Origin: Metarhizium brunneum
Taxonomy: Eukaryota > Ascomycota > Sordariomycetes > Hypocreales > Clavicipitaceae
Length of the DNA: 64,000 nt
Reading direction: 5' to 3'
Assembly: GCF_013426205.1 (NCBI RefSeq)
Contig: NC_089427.1
Location: 1,302,001-1,366,000, forward strand
This document shows, in pieces, positions 48,502-60,622 of the stretch. Position 1 is the first letter of the stretch; every line of letters begins with the position of its first letter. Below the pieces are notes generated by a model. The model did not search any database. It saw only the letters and a program-made list of their open reading frames with translations, and was not told the origin of the DNA. The position numbers were made by a program, and so were the translations under genes.

Positions 48502-49246
48502 AGAAGAAAAATCGTTCCAATCGTTTTATCTTTTTGCCTGAGTCGGGCATGCATGGAAAAATAATGATCGAATAGACTAATGATGCCCCATCCCCTATTA
48601 TTCTCACAAGCGAATGAATCGAAACCAAGGTTGGTACTGTTGGCGTCGGCGTACATGATACCCCTTTTTCTATATTCTATAGAGTCTACGACAGCGGGGA
48701 GGCGACGGGGGTTTAGACTTGACTTTGGCCGTCACTTGCTTTTGTATACGAATTGGTTTGCTCTCGCCTGTTTTGAGTTGAGATCGCGTTGAGAAGCTTT
48801 TCTTTCTTTTCTCTTGATTTCTGGACAGCTTCTGTGCTGATATTACACCGCCTGCACGGCGGAAAAACGGAACCGGACCACAGCAACGTGTGCTATTAGT
48901 CGTAATGAATGATACTGTTTGAGCTACTTTGACACGATTCGACATAGCATCATTGCGAGTTTGAAATCAACGATGCTTGAGTATCCAGTTACCGATTAGA
49001 AATGCAACTAAAACGCAACTACCGCCTTCCAGCTCCGTCATCTAGAGAAGACACCCCCTTTCAGTCTTTCTCTGTATTATTGATGACTGCGATCACACAA
49101 GGCGGCGTCTGCAATGCTCGTCACCAAGCTCTTAAGCCTTGTACCGCTCCGTGCCGGCAATATCTTTTTGAGCATCTTTCAACAAGAAACTATTTGCTGT
49201 TATTAGCCTATAATTCAAGCCCCTGAGACATCGAGACGGGCGCGAC
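48502..49246. other. intergenic between convergent bHLH and PER1 genes
   Basis: These 745 bases should hold two 3' UTRs. No gene or repeat seen. Confidence 0.55.
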
Positions 49247-50311
49247 TTACTTGTACCACAAGATCGTAGGTCCAACCGTCAGCAAATGCCACAGACTATG
49301 GGCATCAATACACCCCAGCCAGGGTGGGAAGTCAAACAGCTCCATACTCATGGCGAACATGACCCACGCGACAACTACACCGGGCACAATCGACCAGAGG
49401 CTCCCTGATTTTTTGAAGCTCGTAACGCTGAACCAACTCCACAGAATATTCTGCACGATACCAGCAGCGACATTGGCCGCCATGTTATACGTGTAGTCCC
49501 ACCGCACACCTTTCAAGTACGCCACGTGGAATACATACAGCATTATGCACAGCAGCGTCCATGCGCGAAGGACGGATCGCCGTCGAGGCGAGGGCCGGTC
49601 GATTCGGAAGATGCGAATGGGCGTGTAGTACAATCCGTAGAGGACGTTTGCACCAGCGGCAAAGTAGTCCAATTCTTCCGTGAATTGAAAATCGCGTGTG
49701 TGGAAAATGGCACTGAAGACCCAGCTGGCGATTCCAACGTGGGCGAGCATCACGTAAAACGGACGTAGACTGTACGTCGCTGGGATATGAGCGCGGACTT
49801 TGACGAGGCCATGCCAGTGCGCATAGAGGTTTCCCAGGGAGAAGAGCACGGAGAAGGGCTCCTGCATCCCGAGAAACCGGTAGAAGGGCCATTTGCCGTG
49901 GAATTGGACAATGGGCTCGCGAGCGGCGACTCGTTGGGCGGTGACAATGTGCTGGCATGTGTAGTCACATTCGGAGGCGCAGTCCCAGAGGAGGAGGCGA
50001 CGGTGGGCGGCTTTCCTTTCCATGTTAGCAGGTGCAAGTCTTGTATTTTCGTGATCCGAGCAAGGCTTCAGGACGTACGAATGGGAGTATGGTCTTTGCC
50101 GGGACCGCAATTTTCGGCTTTGCAGACCTACCGTCGGTTAGCTATGTATGGGGGAGGACATGGACGGGCGACATGCCTCAAGACACTCCCTGAATGCCGG
50201 CGAACGGTCTCCAATGGAAGCGTGCGACACGCCACAGAAGACGAGCAAGAGGAGGCTCAGGGAACACAGGGATAGGGCGGTTCCCCATGGCCGCCTCCTA
50301 TCGGGTGCCAT
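49247..50311 (-). CDS. per1: PER1/PGAP3-type GPI-anchor lipid remodelling protein
   Basis: Model complement(join(49247..50010,50079..50127,50177..50311)), 315 residues. Intron 1 (49 bases) has a GC donor, GAG|GCATGT, and the acceptor GGTAG; only this join restores FRECLE-VCKAENCGPG, the Cys-rich luminal start of the family. Intron 2 (68 bases) is GTACGT with a GCTAAC branch site and AAAG acceptor, phase 1. Residues 1-32 are a signal peptide. CASECDYTCQ and QFHGKWPF are Per1 signatures. Several hydrophobic segments follow, including the conserved H in FHTRDF and the C-terminal IDAHSLWH. Per1 is an ER membrane protein needed to remove the unsaturated sn-2 acyl chain of GPI anchors (phospholipase A2 step), so it supports wall GPI proteins. 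Confidence 0.93.
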
Positions 50312-51240
50312 CACAAAAGCATCGATGGGAGGGGAACAAGCAAGAAGACAAGAATCCAACGCCCAGGGAAGAAGGAGTCGGGAATCGAAAAAAGAAAATG
50401 CGCCACGGACCGCCGGAGATGGTGCGAAGTGACGCTGACCCTGGAGGGGCCCCCGATGTAGCACTTGGCAGGGGCAGATGGGCCAGGAGAAAGAAACGTT
50501 GTCATTATAGCCACATCACTGGTTGTCCTCGGTGCTGTAAAATGACGTTGTGCTTTAATTCCGGACAACACGGGAGAAGGCTACGTCTAATGCGAAGTAT
50601 TTGGATAGCTGGATGGCTCCATCTGCCTGGTAGTCAATGACACGACATTGACTTGGTGCTCTGATGGCAAGTGCGAGACGGGGTACTCCGTACCGAGTAT
50701 AGGATACATTCTCTACACGCCATGACATGTGCCGAGCTAAGCGCTCCTTTTGTTTTCCATCGAAGAGCAGTCGCGATGGACGCTCCGGCACTGACTAGTA
50801 CCAGGCTGTACACAAGTCATTGCAAGCACCCCATCCAATCAAACTTGCATAAACGTCAATGCAAATCTTCTCCATTGCTCGCCTCTTGTTTAGACCAGAC
50901 CGCCTGGGGCCTGGGGTGCCTGTTCAGACGGTCCCCACCTCGACACCGGTTGCCCACGGCAACCCGCGGATCTGTGATTGGCCACCTTCCAAATCCTCCA
51001 AAATATCCCACTAAAGGTTCCCGTCCGCTCTCCCTGTTGTCGATATCGATCCAACCAACGCGATAACATCAACTAAAATATTTTCGACATTGTCGTGATA
51101 CGTGTGCGAATCAGGGTCATGGGAACTCCCGACACGTAAAGAAGTCCGAATCCTTTACCATTACCGCAATTCGACCTTCGAAATCACCAGTGCATTCTCA
51201 CAGTATACAAACTACCAACTACGAACCCACGCGTCCTGCA
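50312..51240. promoter_or_regulatory. divergent promoter region, per1 / mps1
   Basis: These 929 bases separate the start codons of per1 (minus) and mps1 (plus). A TACTCCGTA copy lies at 50684. No individual factor site is claimed and no gene is seen. Confidence 0.5.
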
Positions 51241-53945
51241 ATGGCGACCGCATCGCCGACACCAATGGCCACTGCCGGTGCTGTCCGGAGAACTTCACAA
51301 CGCCAAGCCTTGAGACGTCCTGCCTCGCGACAGATGGTTAGCAGAAGCGAGAGTCAAGCCGCCGCTGCTGCCGCCGCCACTGCCGCCGCCGTGGCCCCTG
51401 CAAGTCAATCACCACATCAGCAGCAATACCACGACGACAGCTCAGAGGATGAAATCCCTGTGCCTATGAAGCTCAGTGCTCTCACCAAAGCTCTCCTCAA
51501 CGATGACGCCCCGGAACCTGCCAATAAGGAAGCCTCACCGCCACGCACGAGACGACGAACTAGTGCGTTGAACAACAATTCGTCCTCAGCCGGCGTTGTT
51601 GGAGCCGGACCCCAGGACAGGCGACATCTACGATCTGGAAGTGTGCAGCCTGCGGATGACAAGCCCGCAAAGGCCGCCGATACAAGCCAAAATCAAGAGG
51701 CTAGCCCCGTTAGGAAGAGGGTTGTACGTCTGGGCAGTAACCCGCACAGCTTGAACCAGATGGGTCCGGGCAAGAGACGATCTACTTCCATGTCTCGCTC
51801 TACGGGACAAAAGGCGGCCGTATCACTACCTAGCCGGACAAGCAACAATCATGAAAAGCCCGCAGAAGAGGAGCAAGAACCACTGCCAGAGCCGCAACCA
51901 GAGGTCAACACCCCGCCTCATCCTGACCGGGTTGTGCGAATTGCTGCCGGCTCATCGGCTAACAGGAGTCGGGTTGGCTCCTCCGGACCTTCGTCTGGAC
52001 GGTCCAAATTTGACCGTTCCGTGGCCGACAGATCGCACCTGGAAGCCGAGTATGATCAGCTAGAAGCACCTGAGAGCGCGGTGCGGAATTCTGGAAGCCA
52101 CGGCAGCGCATCACGATACCCGTCGACGCGTAGCCGCCCCGACGATGTCAACCCGCAGAGCTCCATGCGGGTCAAGCGAGTTGGCAAGCTTTCGGGAAGT
52201 TTTTTGAGCGGACCAGCCAGGAGAGGCAGACGACGTCAAAGCGATGAGGAGGGCGAAGGCCATGTAGACGGAGACCACGCCGTCCCCAGCCACGAAGCTG
52301 AGCATGGCCTCCAACCGGCAGACGAGCCGCCCGAACCGTCTGTCTACCATGAGGCGAACCGGGACTTCAACTCGGGAAGCCCTGTCAGCGGCAGTGCTGC
52401 CCGAGCCAGTAATAGGAGACAGGCTTCTGGTATCGAGTTGCCCGACCTGGGTTCGTCAAGGCGCTCATCTCGTGGGGTTCAATTTGAGGCTCGACGCGAC
52501 GACCACATTACGGTGCCGGAAGCGATGCTCCCCAAACGCATTGAGATTCCGTCCATACACGACCAGGAAAATGAGTATCCCATTACCTTCAAGAGGCCGG
52601 TCAAGGTGGCAGCCGACCCAGGCGTAGAAAAGCCCAGTATCCGGCCGCTGCATGTTGACCTCGGCAGCGCCAAAGCAGCATCTCCCGAGCGGAAACCTCT
52701 AGCCTCCATTGCAAACAATACACCACACCGGTCTGCGCCGCCGCCGCCGCCCAAGATGTCCGTCTTGGAGGCGGCTACGTCGACGGCTGGCGCGGCCACA
52801 ACCACACAGGCCAGGCAACGTCGAAACGTGCTGCGGGTCAACGGGAAGTGCTACACCAGGCTGGAGTGTCTCGGCCGAGGCGGCAGTGCCAAGGTGTATC
52901 GGGTGACGGCCGAAAATGGCAAAATGTTTGCTCTCAAGCGCGTGTCCTTGGAGAATGCCGACGACAGCATCATCAAGGGATACAGAGGCGAGATTGATCT
53001 TTTGGGCAAGCTCAAGGGTGTTGATCGCGTCATTGATTTGTACGATCATGAATTGAACTCGGAGAAACAAGTCCTTACTTTGGTATGTGTCCCAGACCTG
53101 GAAAGCCCCCGGTGACGTTCGACCCGCTAACAGTTTGATAGCTTATGGAGATGGGTGAGCTGGACTTGAACAAACTCCTCACGTCTCGACAAAGTTCTGA
53201 GACGGCCAAGTTCGATCCTGTCTTTGTGCGGTTCTACTGGAAAGAGATGCTCGAGTGTCTGCAATCAGTGCACCAGTACGAAATTGTCCACTCCGACCTG
53301 AAACCGGCCAACTTTGTCCTTGTCCAGGGCCGCTTAAAACTCATTGACTTCGGCATTGCCAACGCCATTCAGACCGAGGAGACAGTCAACGTCCATCGCG
53401 AGACTCAAGTCGGAACACCCAGCTACATGTCCCCCGAGTCACTGATGGACGCCAACAACCCTCGCGGAGGCCGCCTCCCGGGCCGTCCCAAGCTCGTGAA
53501 ACTCGGCAAACCAAGTGACATTTGGTCCCTGGGCTGCATCCTGTACCAAATGGTCTATGGCGTCCCGCCGTTTGGCCACATTGCCAACCAAATGGCCCGG
53601 TGCCAGGCCATCATCAACTGGGACCACATCATCGAGTTTCCCTCGCGAGCAGTCGGAGGTGTCCCCGTGCCGCCGTCGCTGCTGCGCACCATGAAGCGCT
53701 GCCTCAACCGAGATCTCCATATGCGCCCTACATGTGAAGAACTGCTTCATGCCTCCGACCCCTTCCTCTACCCCGCCGAGTTCAATGAAAAGGCCCTCCC
53801 CATTGACGAGGAGCTGCTTGGCAGAATCATCCAGAGCGTCGTCACCCGATGTCGCGAACGGATGCCCACCGAGTCTGAGGGCGCTAGTGTCTGGCCACAA
53901 GCGTATTGGACAAGTATCAGAAAGGCAATGGCAGGGCGGATGTAG
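51241..53945 (+). CDS. mps1: spindle-checkpoint dual-specificity kinase Mps1/TTK
   Basis: Model join(51241..53082,53142..53945), 881 residues; the 59-base intron is GTATGT...GCTAAC...ATAG, phase 0. The frame extends upstream of 51241 without an ATG. Residues 1-520 are Ser/Arg/Pro-rich and disordered, with an Ala run near residues 40-51. The kinase domain starts near 535: GRGGSAKV 545-552, Lys566, HSDLKPAN with catalytic D666, DFG 683-685 and GTPSYMSPES 705-714. HSDLKPAN in place of HRD is characteristic of the Mps1/TTK family. The enzyme activates the spindle checkpoint at kinetochores (phosphorylating the KNL1/Spc7 MELT repeats) and acts in spindle-pole duplication in yeast. C-terminal PTCEELLHASDPF closes the domain. 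Confidence 0.92.
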
Positions 53946-54422
53946 TCGTGGTATTCATCATGATTCTCTTTATTTAATGTCGAAAAAGGGGACCTGTGTA
54001 CACCTTTTTGTGTGCTTCTTGTTTTACTTTTGCAAAAACCAGAATTGGAAAATCAGGCGGGCATAGCTTGGTGTTTGGGAGTCTTTGTTCATGTCTTTCG
54101 TTTAGCCGTGGGCCTTTTATTTATTTTTGAAGGAGAGGGGGAATGTTGTGTGGTATAGAGTAGCGTTCAGCATCTCCTCTTGTGAGACTTGTTATTTTTT
54201 TTTAGCTTTCCAGATATCCAATCTGTGTGGTTTCTTGTTGAGTGTCGAGATTTGCATCACAGGTGAAGGTTGACGACTGGCTACGTTTGACGAGTGTATT
54301 ATTTATTGTACAGCCAGCGGCCTCGCTGGTATTGATACATGATGCATGCCAGTATACAGAATCTTCTCACGCGACCCCTTGCCTTTGACCCTTTGCTTTC
54401 CCCGTCTCCTGACCGTGGGCGG
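53946..54422. other. intergenic between convergent mps1 and bL21m
   Basis: These 477 bases hold two 3' UTRs; T-rich runs occur, with no gene. Confidence 0.6.
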
Positions 54423-55046
54423 CTACTTGACGTCTTCCAAATTCTTAATGTTCAGCTCTGAGACGCGCAAGATGGTGTACCGGTGCTTGCTCTTGGCCTG
54501 TCTCTTTCTCCGCTGCCTCCGCTTCTTCTTGATTTTGATGCGCATCGGCTCCGACTCCACGCCTAGCACTGTCGCTCGACATTCAAAGACGCGCTCGTCG
54601 ATGTGGGGGGCCCCCTTCATGGTGTAGTCGCGACTGCCGATTACACTGGCTCTATTCAGACGTAGTACATCGCCGGGAAGCACGCCCGGCATGCGGAACG
54701 GAAGGCGGATCTGGTCGCCTTCCTGGACGAGGTAGGGGAAGCCGTGGATGTGGACGGTGATGTAGTGGCCCGGCTGGGCGACGAGGAAGGGGAGTAGGTT
54801 CTTGACCGAGTCTTGGATAGGGGTGGGCGGCGCTGTGGGGTGGCTCTTTTTGAAGGCTAGGGGGCGGACTTGGGCATCTGTCGGGTTCGGGGCGTTGTTG
54901 ACGTGCGGTTGGTTTGTCGGCTCGATGATGGGTGCTGTGGTGTTGAATGCCCGGCTGCGGACGGGCAGGGCCAACGTCGGCGGGAACCGGGGGGCTGATT
55001 TTGGCGCCCGAAGCTCCAGGACGGAGCGGAAGAGCGCTCTGCTCAT
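54423..55046 (-). CDS. mrpL49: mitochondrial large-subunit ribosomal protein bL21m
   Basis: A single exon of 207 residues. The N terminus (MSRALFRSVLELRAPKSAPR) is basic and Ser-rich, fitting a mitochondrial presequence, and the following 60 residues are a low-complexity linker. The bL21 domain fills the C-terminal half: the GHYITVHIHGFPYLVQEGD strand pair, the LPGDVLRLNR turn, then KIKKKRRQRRKRQ and SKHRYT, where the protein contacts 23S-like rRNA. Yeast counterpart: Mrpl49. It is convergent with mps1 and divergent from NSA2. Confidence 0.92.
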   Translation of the reverse strand: MSRALFRSVLELRAPKSAPRFPPTLALPVRSRAFNTTAPIIEPTNQPHVNNAPNPTDAQVRPLAFKKSHPTAPPTPIQDSVKNLLPFLVAQPGHYITVHIHGFPYLVQEGDQIRLPFRMPGVLPGDVLRLNRASVIGSRDYTMKGAPHIDERVFECRATVLGVESEPMRIKIKKKRRQRRKRQAKSKHRYTILRVSELNIKNLEDVK

Positions 55047-55315
55047 GGCGATGCTGCAATTGGCGTCTCTCTGTTGGTGAAGAGAGCCTTGAGCTGTAGG
55101 TTTGTCCTACGCTGCAGATCAGATGATGGCAGCAAATGGGCGTTGGTAGTATGGCCCAAAAAGTTTAGGTGAGCTTTGGTCGGAGAAGTGTTGTGCCGGG
55201 CTCCGCCGACCGCCTCTCTCTCTTTTTTTTGTCCCTGGGCGAAATTTCAACTTGGCTCCACACTCCTATCAACCACCCACGGCCAAAAGTCCCAGAATCG
55301 GGCAACACAGTAACT
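55047..55315. promoter_or_regulatory. shared divergent promoter, bL21m / nsa2
   Basis: Only 269 bases separate the start codons of two ribosome-related genes. Both leaders must lie within it, including the CT-rich run near 55215-55232. A common control is plausible but is inference. Confidence 0.6.
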
Positions 55316-56155
55316 ATGGTATGGTTTTTTTTCTCATTCAGACGGGAATATGATTTCATCTAACAGACTTTGCAGCCTCAGAACGAGTATATGGAGAGGT
55401 GGCGCAAGCTGCATGGCCGCCGCCTGGATCACGAAGAACGAACACGAAAGAGAGCCGCCCGTGAAGGCCACAAGGCTTCCCAGGATGCACAGAATTTGCG
55501 TGGCCTGCGGGCCAAGCTGCACCAGCAGAAGCGGCACAAGGAGAAGATCCAGATGAAGAAGGCTATCAAGGCACACGAGGAGAGAAATGTCAAGACTGCC
55601 GACGAGAAGGAGCCCTCAACTCCCATGCCCTCGTACCTACTTGACCGAACGAACCCATCGACGGCCAAGGCCCTCAGCAGTGCCATCAAGAACAAGCGAG
55701 CAGAAAAGGCGGCCAAGTTTAACGTCCCGCTGCCAAAGGTCCGCGGTATCAGCGAGGAGGAAATGTTCAAGGTGGTCAAGACGGGCAAGAAGATCCAGAA
55801 GAAGGGCTGGAAGCGCATGGTCACCAAACCTACGTTTGTTGGACAGGACTTCACGCGAAGAAACCCGAAATACGAGAGGTTTATTAGGCCCATGGGGCTT
55901 CGATACCGCAAAACTAACTGCACGCAGGCCGAGCTGGGTGTTACGGTGCAGTTGCCTATCATCGGCGTCAAGAAGAACCCTCAGAATCCGATGTATACCC
56001 AGCTTGGTGTTTTGACAAAGGGTACCGTCATCGAGGTCAACGTCAGCGAACTGGGCTTGGTGACTGCTGGCGGAAAGGTTGTGTGGGGTCGATATGCGCA
56101 AGTGACCAACAATCCCGAAAACGATGGCTGTGTCAACAGCGTGTTGCTCGTGTAA
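55316..56155 (+). CDS. nsa2: 60S ribosome biogenesis factor Nsa2
   Basis: Model join(55316..55318,55376..56155), 260 residues. The first coding exon is the ATG alone; the 57-base intron (GTATGG...TCTAAC...TTGCAG) follows at once, and the second exon begins CCTCAGAAC. This restores the family N terminus [17 protein letters not shown]. The rest is highly conserved and basic, with an S8e/NSA2-type C-terminal beta domain ([33 protein letters not shown]). Nsa2 joins pre-60S particles in the nucleolus and is needed for 27SB pre-rRNA processing and assembly of the peptidyl-transferase region. Length matches the family (about 260 residues). Confidence 0.95.
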
Positions 56156-56811
56156 GGCCAATGGGGTGGAACGGGCGACCATGAGGCTTCGGGATGCTGT
56201 TTCCTGTGGGATATATCGTTCGCTTTCTGTTGCATATACGTAATGGCGTTTGGGCGTTTTTTGGTACCACAAGAGATTAGAGCGTAAGAAAAAAAGATGT
56301 GGACGGAATGCGCGTTGAGCGGAATGCAGGAATATACACTCTATAGGCAGGAGGGCTATCGAATACATGGAGGCTGACGCTCTGCGTGATGACAATAAAT
56401 GCTTTTTGCTGTGCTTGTGATGTAGGTAAACGTGCAGAGAAAGAGAAGATGCTACTTGGTGTGTGATCTAGGCACTAAGCCCTTATTTATGATGCTTCTC
56501 TGCTCCCGTCATGTTGTTTGGCAGCGCCAAGACAAGGTGGCGTGTGTGGGTGCGGGCCGTACTCCGTGCAATTGACTGTTTTGCAGCGAGGGAGGGGCAG
56601 TCGTCCATTGAAGGCGGTGGCCCGATAAATTATTTTTCTGCCCGACAAAACCTGCAGCCGTCCGTCTGTGGTGCGACTCTTCCTTGCGGTCAGCGACCCA
56701 ACGGCTTCCCCTTCACTTTGTGCCGCCAGTCCCCGTCTCAGAATCTTTGCATACCTTGTTTCTACTACTCTTATTTGCATCCGTCAGCGGTACGGAGTAT
56801 TCGCAGCCATA
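56156..56811. promoter_or_regulatory. nsa2 3' flank and prmt1 promoter
   Basis: These 656 bases hold the 3' UTR of nsa2 and the promoter of the next gene. A TACGGAGTA copy at 56791-56799 stands 12 bases before the PRMT1 ATG and so probably within its mRNA leader. A variant, TACTCCGTG, lies near 56560. Confidence 0.5.
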
Positions 56812-58345
<1,534 letters not shown>

Positions 58346-58925
58346 GCATATACGACTCAAATGAATGTGGTGGAGGAAAAAAGGTCCCACGGGTACATTT
58401 AGCATAGGAGAGAGGGAAAAAAAAATTGATATAGGAGCATCAACAGTAGCATAGTTGAGAGACATACTGCTCGGATATTTTCACTACATGAGACGGGGAC
58501 CCCTCAAAAAAACAAGAGGGACGCAAGAACATGTAGACGGGAAGAGGACGATGGGAGCTGGACGGCGTAATTTCTGTTTTCTATACTATTAGGCTTGGCT
58601 CGCCGGGTTTAGTCGGCTTAGATAGACGTGACAATGATGTGCATTTGGCATCGGAATTCCATCTTCGGCTCGTAAAGAGGAACAAGCAAGACAAAAATCT
58701 CCACAATATTTGCATCTCGAAGTAGCCCAATTTTGCACTAAAAACAATTGCACATCTCGATTTCAAATATGCTACGGCTACTTGGCCAATATTGCTTTTC
58801 TCGTTAGATGAGCTGACCCGCTGTGCGCGCCGAATTTTTTTTTTCCCCCCCTTAGGGAACCCTTTCCCTCCCCCCTCGTCATGTCATAATCATGTCATTC
58901 GTCGCCATTGTCGTACCTAGACGCT
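58346..58925. other. intergenic between convergent prmt1 and agm1
   Basis: These 580 bases hold two 3' UTRs, with A- and T-rich runs; no gene. Confidence 0.6.
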
Positions 58926-60622
58926 CTACGATCCAAATTGCTTGACAATCTGCGCGACCTTGTTTGCAAGCTCGTCTGCCTCGGAGCGAGTCGCCGCCTC
59001 CGCGTACACTCGGCAGGCATTTTCAGTGCCACTGGCACGAGCAAATGAACGTGCCGATGTGTACTTTTGAACAACCTGGTCAATCTCATCCTGAGCGCCA
59101 GGTGGGTGGCTCAGGCGTCGCTCGGCATCCGTCGCCTGGAAGAGATCCTTGTTGCCAACCTCGACGCGAACCAGGCGGTTGGGCAGGTCGGTGTAGGTCA
59201 TGGCCCAGTCCTTGAGGGTCCATCCCTTGTGAGCCAGGACAACTTCCACCATGAGCATGTCGGAGATGGCGTCTCCGACAGTCTGGTTGATCAGGTCCCC
59301 GACGGCGGCGAGGGTGTCAAGCGCGTCCTTTTGGGCGGGGGACTGGGGTTCCTTTTCCTTAAAGGTGCGCATGGCCTCCTGAGAAAAGACGACGGTGCCG
59401 TGGCCGTTGGCCTCGAAATAGACGCCCACGTCAAATTGGCATGCGGCATGGTGCAGATGCTTGACGCCGGTGGGAGTGAAGACGACAGGAAGCTGCAAGT
59501 GCTTCTCAATGTAGTTGGTGCTGGCGCCGTTGGCGTAGGCGGTCTGCACAACTCCGATGCGTAACTCATCCTCGAGGCCGGCGGAGCGAATGAGGTCACC
59601 GATGAAGGAGGCGCAGAGGGAAGAGATGCGGTCACCGTCCAACATGAAGAAGCCGGTGTCTGGGTCGATCCAGTAGTAAATCAGGCGGTCGGCGTCGCCG
59701 TCAAAGGAGCAGCAACGAGCTCCGGGCACGGGCTTGGGGTTCTGGGGGGCTCTCTGCTTTGTCTTGACATAGTCGGCGCCACACTGCAAAATGATTAGCA
59801 GGGCTAGTATCAATAGGTGGCATGACAGAGCCAGCTTGCAGCAACTCAAGAATTGATACATACGTCAAGGTTGAGAACCTCGGGCCGCAGGACATCGTCG
59901 TTGACCACCTTGACGTCAAAGCCGGTCTTGTCCTTGGGGATGACCTTGAGCATCTCGGCGAACTTGGGGCCGCCAACACCGTTGGCACAGTCCACGGTCA
60001 GCTGGCCCTGGACCTTTCTCCCCCGCAAGGCACGGACAAAGGCATCAGAGAATTTCTTGTAGTAGCCAGCCTCGCTAGTTTCGCCATAGGCCTTGGGGGT
60101 GCCTTCGGTGTTGACACAGCGGGTCAGGTAGTGCAGCTGAGGAGTCGTCAGGATCTTGTAGTCGGTGTATTCGGTGCCTGTAGCTTCCAGGGCGGCGGAC
60201 AAGGCAGAGACTAGGCCGTGGCCAGAAGGTCGAGTATCCCTCCCGTACACAACACGGCCGGGGGTGTTGAGGTCGATCTTGAGCTGGGCAGCGAGGGCCT
60301 TGTAGGTGTCAAGAAGCTCCCTGTCGGAAGGGCAGTTGACCAGGTGGGTAGCGTAGGCCTCCCACTCCTGCTCAAGCATCTCTCCCATGGGGTCGACAAT
60401 CTTGACACCGTTGTCGGCAGCTGGGTTGTGACTGGCGGTGATCATGACGCCGATGGCTTGGCCATTGAGCTTGCGGCTGCGCAGGCCGGCGAGCAGACCA
60501 ACGCGGAACGAAACGCCCGTCAATAAATCAGCCTTCATTCGAAATCCGGCCGTGCCATACTTGTAGGTGTGGCCGGCAACGATGGGGTATTTTGCCGACG
60601 CTTCGAGGATTTTGCCGTCCAT
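58926..60622 (-). CDS. agm1: phosphoacetylglucosamine mutase (Pcm1/Agm1)
   Basis: Model complement(join(58926..59783,59864..60622)), 538 residues; the 80-base intron is GTATGT...CTAATCATTTTGCAG, phase 0. The phosphoserine loop ITASHNP has catalytic S64, the metal loop DGDADR is at 281-286, and the C-terminal phosphate-binding loop RASGTE is at about 502-507. All are intact. The enzyme converts GlcNAc-6-P to GlcNAc-1-P, the step before UDP-GlcNAc for chitin, N-glycans and GPI. The ATG at 60622 gives a slightly short N terminus before the conserved YGTAGFRMKAD. A likely leader intron lies just upstream (GTACGT at 60801 to TGCAG at 60636), so a few N-terminal residues could come from another exon. 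Confidence 0.93.
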
